A stretch of DNA of 64,000 bases from Psococerastis gibbosa (Eukaryota > Arthropoda > Insecta > Psocodea > Psocidae): NCBI GenBank assembly GCA_963971405.1, contig OZ020492.1, positions 4,650,001 to 4,714,000 on the forward strand, written 5' to 3'. Below, in pieces: positions 1 through 11,100 of this stretch. The notes below the pieces were generated by a model. The model did not search any database and had not been told where the DNA came from. It saw only the letters and a list, made by a program, of their open reading frames with translations. The translations under genes were made by a program, and so were the position numbers. How positions within the stretch are numbered: position 1 is the first letter of the stretch; every line of letters starts with the position of its first letter.

Positions 1-888
1 CTCGGCTCAGTATTCTATCTGGCTTTCTTCCTCAATGAGAATGGGCATGTCACACCCATCTATAGCTCCTATAGCACCTGCAACAAATAAAATATCATTA
101 CAGTAAATTTTTTGGAGATAAAAAGTTTCGTGCCAGTTTCCTCTCACCAAATGTCAGTTTTTATTAAACTACGTTTTTACTTCTGTCTCCGGCATTTAAT
201 TTAACTACTGTACTAATATGATGCAGTCATCGCATCTGGGTCAACGTAACTCTTTATTGTTCCGCTGCTGTTTCCCTTTTCAAGTCGCCAATACTGTCTG
301 GTTAAACTAGAGCACAAGAAATTGAGATAAGACCTGGGAGCCCGCAATAGTATAATACATTTATAGTAATAAAAAGTATTACAGAAAGGGAGATATGGTG
401 GGAAATGGGATTCAAACTCGAGTTTCCAACTCTTAATTTGAAACATAAGTATTTAGGCATCAACATTGCAATGCAAGCCACTACTTACCAGGGAACCCTG
501 CGGCATTAGCACGTTGGCTGACACGTTCAAAATAAGCAGCCACAGCAGTGTATTCCTCTGCTTTTGGCCAGGAAATTACTTTGCTCATGGTTGAGCACAA
601 ACAGTTCATAACGTCTTGCACGTAATGCACCGTTGACTCCAAGCAGTTGAACCTATCCACGATGGTGGTGGTAGGTTGCTGCAAGCGGACGTATACTAAG
701 GTCATGAGCACCTTTTTTGACAGCGGGATTGGTCCTCTACCACGTATATCCCCATTACTTGTTGGCATGGATTTTCTCACGAAATCCACTATTTTTTCCA
801 AAGTTGTGGGTAAGACGCGGAACGATTTTTGGAATACGTGAGTATTATATTTCGGCACCCACTCCTCAAAATGATTGGGCTGCCTCAC
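1..888 (-). pseudogene. PIF/Harbinger transposase fragment (HARBI1-like), truncated by the window edge
   Basis: Two blocks on the minus strand read as the start of a Harbinger (DDE) transposase. The block at about 888-489 has the helical N-terminal region (FRVLPTTLEKIVDFV, then LSKKVLMTLVYVRLQ) and ends in GFP followed by a GTAAGT donor. A pyrimidine-rich acceptor ends at 78, and 77 downward reads on in phase as GAIGAIDGCDMPI. FPG-x-IGAIDG is the hallmark around the first catalytic Asp of this family. The frame then meets a TGA (positions 9-7), and the upstream block has an in-frame stop just before its GTG-like start, so this copy looks dead. A domesticated HARBI1-type host gene is possible, but the stop inside the catalytic domain argues against it. 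The other catalytic residues would lie left of the window. Confidence 0.72.
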
Positions 889-2940
889 TCATTCTTCGTA
901 TGACGTCCGAAGAATGCCAGCAATTAAAACATCATTGCACAGCAATTGCTGTAAACCAAATTCGCATTCGTGTAACAAAATACGCCTATGGTAAGAGCTG
1001 TGCAATGTAGGTAGTTTCAAATGCAGGTACTTGTCATATTATTTTGGCTAAAACTAATCTATCCTCCGACACATGCTTTAGGCCGTGTAGAGTTACAGAA
1101 TTTCCCTAAAATGCATTCAGCATGGTTAAAATCAACTTGGTTCGCCAACAAGGGTTCTTGTTTGCCATATAGGTCGTTTGCCATATAGGTCGTTTGCCAT
1201 AAGCATAGGATGCAGTTATCCGTAGTAGCACTTAGCACGCGAACTTGTGTAGGTGGGGACTGGCGGAAGACCCGACAAGATGACGGCCACCTTCTGGTTT
1301 GCCAGAGACAAGGGGAAGCTGTGTCCCAAACAGATCTTTTAGACGCCAACGACAAGACCATGGAGGCCGCAACGTTTTGGATAAACATGTCTTAGGCCCG
1401 GACACGTCATGTAAGCACTGCCAACGGATCAATGGTTTTCGGAAACAATTTTACTTGGCCGTTGGCAAACTGGAACACGACCTCGTTGTTAACCCACACC
1501 AGCTACAGCTACAATGAACAAGCTGAGACAAGCTTGCCGTTGCCATAATATAACTAATATTAATAAGCATCACATTTTTTTAATTAAAAAAGATTGATCG
1601 CATACAAGCAATTGACTAAATGCATCCAAATAACCTCTTCAGTCGCCTCGCTACGTTAATACCCGTGTTGAGTTACATTACGCACCGTACCATCATGGCA
1701 ACGAGTAAGTTCACTAAACCAAGTGCGAGTCCGAGTCCCTAAATAATAATAAATTTCCAATAAAATAAATAAAAGAACTTTTAGGTCAGATGTAGCTTCT
1801 TTTGATTGGTGTTATCGGAATCAACCTCTCGATATTTTTGTTTATTATTTTGGCGTGCAAACTTGATGACACAGTGCTCTAGTAGGTGAACAGTTACATT
1901 GTGCCCTGTATCCTGGTGTGGGTTGACATTGAGCGGTTGGCACTATAAGTATGTCCGTTCCTTCAAGACATATATAATATATAATAATCAAAGGTCTAGT
2001 CTATGAACTCATTGGCACTACAACTAATATTTCTCGTGTATTAGAGTTTGCATCGAATTTATAGCGCGGTGCCAGTTTGTTAATTCTTTTTTAAATGTTT
2101 GTATTACTATGCGTACCTTGGTCCAATCGGTGGCGCCTTGTGGGAACAACGAAACACACTTTGTCTCTTCTACTCCAACCATGACATGCTCAGTGTAAAA
2201 CAATGCTAAATCTGGGCTTAGCTCTGGTGGGCGTGTGTTCTTCCAGCTAAAGGCAATTGCTTCCTAATAAGAGCGGCAACTAAAGAAAAGTGAAGCAACT
2301 CCTCCGGATTACATGGACTGTTTTCCGGCATTACAGTCCGTCTCTCGATTAGGTGCCTGTGTGTTTCACTGTATTTCATCCTGAAACTAAGGAAAAATTC
2401 ACATGATTGACTGATCCATAGTTATTATGTAATAAATGGTTATGCGGGCACTGAACTACATCATGGAATGAAATAAGAAACGCTGAAGAAATTAATCTTG
2501 TAACGTGAGAATGATATAAATGTACTTACCATTTATTAAATGGTCTAATTTCTGTTTTTTTTTTTTCCCCAGTACGACTCTTAGGCCGGTGTCACATGGC
2601 ATAATTCGGCAATCTTTGTGTCGGGGTAGAGACTCCCTTCTTAATATTTTAAGTGTCCCTACGCATGAGCTACGTCCGTGCAGCTCAGTCTCCCCGAATT
2701 TTTTTATGTCAACCCTGAATAAAAGGAAATAAAAAGTTATGAAATTAGCTGAGAAAACTTTTGTTCCTAACTATATAAGCAGCCGTAGCTTGCCAATTTT
2801 GAGTAAGTAAACAAGGAATAGGCCCATTGCCTTACGCAATGGGTCCCAGATTATCCGCTGATTTTGTCGTAGCTCACCAGTTAGCATTGTAATTATTACC
2901 TTTATTCCCTTTTAACTTAATCGGCAATCTACGGCTGCAG
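889..2940. other. Gene-free stretch with repeat scraps
   Basis: No coding exon is recognised. At about 1160-1200 a short tandem repeat (about 19 bp, core TTTGCCATATAGGTC) occurs nearly three times. About 1425-1530 is a piece of the SINE-like family S3 seen again at 40108, 46990, 47235 and 63063. About 1595-1700 is a minus-strand piece of another dispersed family (G) that also occurs at 15955, 30915 and 53580. The remainder is plain AT-rich DNA. Confidence 0.5.
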
Positions 2941-3363
2941 CTAGGTTCTAATAGCCGAGCAGCCGCGGATACTGGTGCTGGCTTTTGCCTCGTGTATTAG
3001 GTTTGGGTGTCCCCATTTTGCTAAAATTTCCCCCCACACATCAGGCCTTAAGATATGAAAAATGCATCTAAATATGTAAAGACTTGGGGCTGTCATGATT
3101 TTTAATGTTATGAAGTGAGAACAACAACTGTCACGAGGTCCCAGTTTTAGCCAGTAGCGGACTCCCCTTTGTTGGGGCCTGCGTACAGCGCCCATATTCC
3201 CTACGGAGGTTCCTGCACAGGCCAGTGTGCCGTAATTTATATGGCTCATTACAAGTGAGTGGTAGGCCTGAAAAGAAACCTCTGGAGGACACATAGAGGT
3301 AAGGCACCTGACTGCAAAGAGGCCACTATTTAGTTTTGTGCATAATTTAGCCAGTTTAAGCAC
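2941..3363 (-). mobile_element. LINE fragment (reverse transcriptase C-terminal part)
   Basis: A 140-codon open stretch on the minus strand carries the signature that follows the RT domain of CR1/Jockey-type non-LTR retrotransposons: KLNSGLFAVRCLTSM, then AYHSLVMSHINYGTLACAG, then RRPQQRGVRYWLKLGPRDSC. Only the C-terminal thumb/tail region is present; no endonuclease or catalytic YxDD is seen. It is a dead 5'-truncated relic. Confidence 0.75.
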
Positions 3364-3904
3364 TAATCAACGTGCATTCTTAAGAATCTGACGCTGTCGC
3401 TTGCAGTTTGTTCTTTTCCTGCTATAAGTCGGTATATTTCGGGCAAATTAAGCTCTGACTAACAGTGGCTTGTTCACATACCACTTCCTGCAGCTAGTAA
3501 TATATCCAAAACGTAGCCTACCTATTCTAATTCCTTGCTTGGACAAACCTACCTATCAAAGGACGATTTCTTCAGAAGAAAGATCCAAATATTATAGCCC
3601 ATATTGTGAGAAGGTACCCAATCAGGATTGTTTACATCAAGAAATGTACTTGGTTTTCCTGAAATCAAAATAATAAAATTTTGGAAAAAATTGAAGCAAT
3701 AAATACCTCCTCTGGGAAGGAAACGCCGATCACCCACTGAACTGCAGCGGCGGAACAAACAGTGCCATCGTCTTTTACACTTCCCAAAACTCTATACACT
3801 AATAATAGAACATCAAAGATAAAGTGAACTTCAGGAGTGCTTTGATTAAAATTATGCGGAATATTTAGTTGAACAGTTTTTTGTGGTACCACTAAATCAA
3901 CTTT

Positions 3905-4740
3905 ACTGTGATCGATGGATTATTGGCAATCATTAGCATTATATGCTACTATCAACAACAACAATTAATTTCAAAGATAAATGCGGTGTTGCATTTCATT
4001 ACAAGATGGTTAGCATTGAACAAGATGGTGTTGAATACTAAAAAATCGAAGGCGTTATTAGTTCGAGAGCTATGGAATGTTCGGAACAGTTGGTTCTTGG
4101 GGGTGATCAAATAGAGTGGGTCAAATCCTTCAAGTATCTTGGAATACTCATTGACTCTCGCCTTACCTTACATTTTCACTATGAGACGGTCTTAAGTAAA
4201 ACGAAATGCAAAATGTCAATGTTTCGTAAGGGGAAATTCCTTCTGCCACGTACCGCTAAAGTCACTTTGTTCAACTCTTTAATTCGGCCACACTACTACT
4301 ACTGTATGACAGTGTTTTACCCGGCGAACCGCTGCGTGCTTGACGCTCTGCAGAAGCAAGTGAATGAAGCTATGCGTATTATATTAAATAAACCTAGAGA
4401 TGCCAGAGGGAACCGGGATGCTGAGGTGGCAGTCATGAGACGCAATCGAAGGCATGACATTTCTGTTTAAAATAACGAAGGGTTTGCTTCCATCCAATTC
4501 CCTTGTTCAGTATAACTCGGATGTCCCTTAACACGCTACAAGGAATTTTACAGGATTTGCACAAGTTTCGGCCACGGGCTCATCCTCAAAGTCACTTTTT
4601 GCAAATGGTATAGCGCAATACAATCGACTGAGTCAAGCTATTCGAGTGTGTGGAACAGTGTCGTCATTTAAAAAGAAGATAAGCGAAGAAAGTCGAGTGT
4701 ACAACATCAGCTGTAGTACAGCGGGAGCAGACATTTATTC
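3905..4740 (+). mobile_element. LINE fragment (RT C-terminal region)
   Basis: The plus strand has WLALNKMVLNTKKSKALLV and then, after a frame change, WVKSFKYLGILIDSRLTLHF and LFNSLIRPHYYYCMTVF, which are the conserved stretches after the RT catalytic domain in Jockey/CR1-like LINEs. Beyond the stop at about 4470 the similarity continues in another frame through SQAIRVCGTVSSFKKKISEE, the usual LINE C-terminus (x-LPxxIR-x-FKKKLK type). At least two frame breaks separate the pieces. It is in opposite orientation to the LINE piece at 2941-3363, so the two are separate insertions. Confidence 0.75.
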
Positions 4741-5643
4741 GAGGCGTTAGGACCAAGAGGTTGTTCAAATTAGCCTTTGGCTACCAAGCAACAACACAAC
4801 AACAACAGCATATGTTGCTGCGCATAAGAGATGAAGTCCCACAATGTCTACGATGCATACAGCCTACTAACTTACACTTGTTGGAGAAAATTTTGTTCAA
4901 TTGTCCGGCATTACTTTGTGTTTCAGTGGTTTTAAATTTATATTTATAGAAAATAAATGTTAAGCACTTACCTGATATAAAAAGTCTTTCACACACTCAC
5001 TGATTATTGGCTTTCCTTTCTGTAAAATATGCGCTTTTATTTATTTATGCTTTAATTGCAAAGCCAAGCTCCTCCTCGACAATGGGTTAATTTCAGTTTG
5101 TCCATGCGTTAAGGCTCCTTAAATACTGTAGAATGACACTGTGCCTCTTTACCTTCTCTTCCCACATCCAACAACGCAGCAAAAGCCCATTTCAATTAAA
5201 TACAATTAAATAAATTGAAAAAATGAAACACTCGATTGATAACAATACAGATGCCATCTTGTATGTACTATGTTTATACTTTTTTATAAATTTTATATGG
5301 CAACCATGACGTCATCCTGAAATAATCAATGCTGACTGCTAAAAATGTTTTAAATCTAAAAAAAGGATATTATTAATGCTATTTTATCGTTAACATCTTA
5401 TTTTTGGCCATAATTATAAACTAAATTTAAAATTTCAGTTTTATTTTCGTAGCCATTTTCTTCTGTTCCGTACTCCATGTTCACGACTCCATATTTAATA
5501 TTTATATTTAAGATTTAAGTTTTTATTTTGTAACCTTGAGCCCTGAAACTATAATTTAATGTAATTTAAAGATATAAAAGAAGAGCGTTTAAATAATGCC
5601 GAATTGATTATAAACAAAAAGTACTTGTCTTTTCTTCAATAAG
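4741..5643. other. Upstream region of TMEM134, no gene seen
   Basis: AT-rich DNA with no recognisable exon. Just before the TMEM134 start codon the sequence is pyrimidine-rich and ends in AATAAG (about 5622-5643), so a 5'-UTR intron acceptor there is possible. No convincing TATA box or initiator could be assigned. Confidence 0.35.
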
Positions 5644-8192
5644 ATGGCCAATGGTAACAATAAGCTTCAATTCACTATCGAGGAAGAAGAAGCCAGCGAT
5701 GAAGCTGTCCGGGTATATGGCTCTACAAAAGAATCGTCGCCGCTGAAAGCAAACGGCTTCGCAGGGTCATCCGAAGACAGTCCAAGGGTCAGAGTTCACG
5801 ACCCACAGCACAGGCTCAAAACCCCCTCTGAAGATGTGAGTACTTTTTGTTTAATTCTTACCAAGCTGTTACTTATGAACCTTTGGAGAATAACAATAGT
5901 GCAGTAGTTGTTGTAACTCCTCTCAAATGGTAAGAGAAATTAGGTGGGTATCAATCAGTGGAGCATACTATCCGGAACGACTCTCTAACGTTTATTCATA
6001 AAATATAAAAGGACTAATGCCAAGCTATATACATCTCCAAAGATTCCTGAACATACATGGTAGGAACGACTTTGTACTGCAACGTAGGACCATAAAGATA
6101 GGCTAAAATTCGCTACTTCAAAAAGAACTTTGGCATGCGACAGTCTTGGCGGTGCTATTAAACAATTGGACTCGATTAGAGGCTTTCGTTTGGCCTTGCG
6201 CATTGCTTGATTGCTCAGAGACTAAAGTAAATTTTAGTGATTAGTATGGAGAGAAAATAAGCGTTTTTACGCTGCTCATAATTACAGAAAACAACAACAG
6301 AAGGACACTTATTACAAGTTCCATGCCAGCAGTCTTTCGTCAACAAAATGTCAGCCTTTAATGTAGGTAGCGATTTATTTAATTTGACCGCGTATTGCCA
6401 CAGTCATAATAACAAATAATTTTTCTTAGGAACCTTCCTATCGATGCTTTCTAACTTCAGATATGTTTTATGTGTGAAGATATGAATAGGAAAGCCAAAA
6501 TAATATAGCCTAACTGCCGCCTTTGGTCAATACTTGACAGTAGTGAACATTTTAAATTCGTGGCCTTGACGTTTTTTATGTTTAAAGTAGAGTATAGTTA
6601 AAGAAAGACACATTCACTTTATTTACAGAGCGCTTCTAGGGACAGCGATAATCTGATGCGTGGAACAGACTCTTCTTCAGGAGAACCTGAATTTGATCCG
6701 TCACAACCTTTTTGGAAGCATCCTAAGGTTCGCAGTAATTGGAAAATTTTACTAGCTGCCACAGCTTTAACCATAGTTGGGTTGTGTAAGTCAAACATTT
6801 TTCCATGAAGCAAAACTGACTTTGCACATTTTGTATTAATACTTCATAAAATATGCCGTAAGGCTCAAGACCTGCACGCGCCTGCCTAATTATGTCAATG
6901 GTAAATCTAGCTCGCCCTGTTCATTGCTCTCATACAGTGAACGTTTCTGTAGTAACTCCTAGGCATTTTCTCATTAATAATAATATTATGTTAAATAATA
7001 TAATTATTAAAATGTGTGAACAATTATACAATTATAAGGGCTTTCACGGCCGGAGTAGTAGCAGTAGAATCTGGGATGATAGGCCGTAGTCCTTCTGAAA
7101 GCGTACTTCCAAAAGTTTCATCAACATCTTTAGGGTTACTGCGTCGACCGCAGATGTTGACGAAACTTTTGGAAGTACGCTTTCAGAACGACGACGGCCT
7201 GTCATCCCGGATTCTACTGCTTCGTCATGTGTACAATTAATTCAAAAAGATATTAAAATATAATCTTGGCTGTAAATGCGTCAATGGGAATTTTAGAATT
7301 AAATTGAAACACATACATGTTTATATAGAAAAAACAGAAAGAAAAAAACCGCATGGGTGAAAAAATTCAAATTTATCAGAAAATATCGATTTAAGAGGTG
7401 TCATTTAGACATTAGTTGAAGGAAGATGTGTTCTTCAATATTTTATCGTAATGTGGATGGCAGTCACTAACGCCGATTGGTCACAGTTACGTAAATTGAT
7501 TTGCATAAAAATATGGAAAGTGTGGGTGCCCGGTGAAAGGAAATGTGGCCAATCGGTGTTATCAAAGTCTGCATACTGCACAACAAAATGCAGAGCAGCG
7601 CGTCTTCTTTCTTGTTATGTGTCAAAGATAGCTGAATAGCAAGGATAGTAAAATTTGACTTTGTGCAAAAAACTCATTGTGCGGATCGTATGGGAGCGTC
7701 CGGTTGACTCTACAACAGCTTAGTTTGTATTTTAATATTTATTAATATTGATGTGTCCACGGAAAAGGAGAAAAAAAATAGGTGCAAATTTTAGCAGGTT
7801 CAATATTGATATCAGCTAACCAAAATACAGTAGTACAATATATGAGCTCCAGTTAATTGATTTTATATTTCTCGGTTGTGAAATAATTTGTAGTTAAAGA
7901 GTGGACGTTTCATGTTGGCTACCGACATAGTGAAATATTTTCATTTATATAATTTATCTTTTTTCAAATCTACTTCCCCTATTATTTATGTTAACGAACT
8001 TGTGTTCATGTTTCAGTTCTTCTAACCTTGGCAACCGTCGTGACTGTACGGACATCCTTTGCCCAAGGAGTCATCTTTTACATTGCCGGCGCCATATGCT
8101 TCATTCCCGGCTTTTATCATGTTGTTTACGTCTATTTGGCTGTGAAGGGGCGTCGAGGCTTTTACTTTTACCACCTTCCACTCTTTAACTAA
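5644..8192 (+). CDS. TMEM134: Transmembrane protein 134 orthologue
   Basis: Three coding exons join to 174 aa: 5644-5835, 6629-6785 and 8017-8192, all with GT-AG introns (phases 0 and 1). The N-terminal half is a polar, Ser/Glu-rich cytosolic tail. HPKVRSNWK (about residues 95-103) precedes a first membrane segment (about 103-127), and a second follows at about 134-157. The C-terminus GFYHVVYVYLAVKGRRGF...YHLPLF closely matches the family hallmark (human GVYHVIFIYCAVKGHRGF...YLPYF), so the identification is firm. Human TMEM134 is 195 aa; the difference lies in the variable N-terminus. It is a small two-pass membrane protein whose molecular role is not well established. Intron 2 holds a 160-bp foldback repeat. 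The next gene, FOXRED1, converges on it from the opposite strand 5.7 kb away. Confidence 0.93.
7036..7230. repeat. Foldback (hairpin) repeat, family E, in TMEM134 intron 2
   Basis: The arms 7061-7129 and 7152-7220 are 69-bp inverted copies of each other with about five mismatches, separated by a 22-bp loop. The left outer edge has the motif GGCTTTCACGGCCGGAGTA. The same family lies at about 47755-47990, and its edge motif alone recurs at about 9090-9125. The arms read through phrases such as AAAGCGTACTTCCAAA. No TIR/TSD pattern of a known DNA transposon was recognised; a Penelope-like terminal relic is one possibility. Confidence 0.75.
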
Positions 8193-11100
8193 ACATGATA
8201 TCCTTGCTTATTGAGCTGTTATGGACAGCACGATGTCAAGAAGTTTCTACAACAATGTACACTGTTTGCTACTTCTCTTTCTGTCCAAATATTCATACCT
8301 TCGAGGATGTGAATACTCTTATGGAGAGAGAAACCGCATGATTTTATGAGTTAGGTATGATAAGTTTGATGCGTTGGTCAGTATACCGTCCCTGCAAGGG
8401 TTCGGATCCCATTCTCGTCAAATGTTTCATATCCCCCTATTCCCTACATGTAGAAAGAAAGAAAATTGTCTTTATTTTCCACGTGAGCGAATCTTGGGCC
8501 TTTCGTCGCACTCTTACAATTAACCCATTGTAGAGGCTAAATACATAGTTAATATACTCATATTTGTTGCAGGATAACATAATTTCAATAAATTGTAACT
8601 TCGGTGTAGTTCATAACCGATACATTGTTTTTAAAGTCATACACAGAGAGCCAACATTGGATTTTGCTTTATTTATATAAGGAAGATTAAATACGCTTTT
8701 TTATGAAGACTTCGTTAGGTTAGTTCTAAAAAAGGTGTAACTCTGCAGATAGAGTTGACTGGACTAAATATAGTAATGGTAGAATAGAAGTTTTATGCTC
8801 TCAATGTTTCTTGTTGCTTTTGCATTAGAACAAAAACATGCTTACAGCTATTAACATTAGATGTAAGTATCTTTTCTCATAGAGTTTGAATAATATGACA
8901 AATGTGATACATAATTTATGTAATAGTTTATAGAATGAGTATTGTGTATAAGTGTCATTTACGTACCTGGTTGCAAATTATCGATTTCAATTTCTCAAGC
9001 ACCGGGCAGCTAACTTTTTACATTTACAGGCATTTAATAAAAACAGTCCGTTTGGCACATAACCCTATTGTTAACATGACAAAAATTTATAATTACAAAA
9101 GCTTTCACGGCTGGAGTTACGTGACGGAGCCGTAGAATAACAGACATTATCAGCAAGCTGACGTTGTCTTTCAAATTTTTGATCCACTTTACCAACATTG
9201 TTGTCCTCTTCCTCCGAAGAACATTCTGTACTTACCCATCTTTGGAAAAGTAAAATAGAAATGCATGCCCATTGACTCTGCACCTTGTTGTACAGCCACA
9301 AATGTCCATTTGGGTCGGTACTAATGTCTTATTGTTGTACGCAAATAGCTGCAAGGTGGGTCATATACAGTATGTACCGACACTGACATGCTGCCGTGGG
9401 TTTAAGTTAGTTTCTACCTATATCGTATCTAGTCCATGCCTAGCCTAGTTATTCATATATGCGTTTCCCACGTCTCCTCTTCAACGTTAGGCAGACCCAT
9501 GTGCAATGTTTGGCTTGAACCGTAGTACGTGAATGTTTTTGTGATATGATATGGTGCTTAACCCTTGCAAACCAATTCTATTCCGTCTTCAGCATCCCTT
9601 TTGTGTTAGTGGTTAAGTTGTAATTTTGCAACCTTTCAGCATCCCTAGGCCGAATTATTCAGCTCTGAATTGGCTTAATCTTCTTGAGAATGAAATTCGA
9701 TTTAAGAGACAGGGTATACCAGGTTTCTGACCAAAACTTATTCCTATCTCCGTTTGGTTTCAGATCACAACCTATCCCTGTTCCTATTCCTTATCATATC
9801 CACCGAATCCGGGTCACCCTGTATATTTTTATATGCATGTTGCACCTTGATTTTGATTCCTAGTGCCCACAATACGCTGCATGCCATAAAACATTAAATA
9901 TATTAAAGTTGTGTGTTACTTAATGGGGTATTAAGTGATTCTTTCTGGCTTACCCATTAGAAACTAGATTTTTTTTTAATGTAAATAAATATAAATATGA
10001 TCCGACCATTTAAAGTCGTCCTCATTCATGGAATATATTATACGTATGCAGCTAGCCATGGTTATAATTGTAAAATTCCCTGGCGATAGCTGCTGGAGTT
10101 TAAAAAACGTATAGCTTTAATTACGCCTTACAACCTAATATAGGATCTTAATTATTCAGGAATTTTTTTCTAATGGTAAGCGATTTGTTTATGAGCTCTG
10201 AACCACTGAATTAATCTTCATTTTTTTCATATTTAAAACTTTATCTCTGAGTAAATCTTACTTTTGATAATGCGTGTACAACATAGGGATTAATAGAAAA
10301 AATTTCGTATTAAATAGAAATACTGATTATTATTTGACTAATTGCTGGGGACTTGTACACAAATTTCATGAGTATATAATTTCGCGAAATAAACCAAGCT
10401 GGCATTTTTATTAATCAGCCTTCCAGTAATGGTTCATTATATCACATACATCATACATATCTTTTGACTACTTATAAATATGCAGTTTTGCAGATTTTGT
10501 TCATCAATGTTCAATACTCGAAAAATGCGAATTAGGTTGGACTTCAACTTCTATTGAGAGTGCTACTCTACCTCCATGTTGTTTGCAGTTCATTTGTTAC
10601 ACCAAGAACTAATTGTTAATTGTTAATACGTCCATTGGAGCTATATTTTACATCGAACGCTGAACAAGGCAAGAGAGAACATATGTTTTAAGCATGCATT
10701 TACGTTCAATGTTACACAGGCAACTGCAAAATAACCTGATGGGTTTAGTTATGATGAAAAAAATGACTCCAAATGTGCCAAGTGGAAAGAAGTGAAAATT
10801 ATCCATAGTTCTGCGTTAATTTATGTAAATCGCAGTTAATCTATTAATCGATATCATTTTTCAACTTTCTTAAATAGTTTCGGCAATTAATGGTGTATTC
10901 TATAGTAAGCCTGTCAGATTTATTTTTCAAAAAACCGAGAGGTGTCAGTTCACTCACACTGTACTTTTCTTTGAAGAGTAGCCTAACTCTACTACTACTC
11001 TACTCGTGTGTGTTACTTAATGGGGTATGCAAGTGATTTTTTTTCTGGCTTACCCATTCGAAGCTAGATTTTTTTAAACATTAATAAATATAATGATTCG

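Noticed and set aside
1059-1520. Overlapping open frames on both strands as genes
   Set aside because: Frames on both strands over the same repeat scraps, with no domain or splice evidence.
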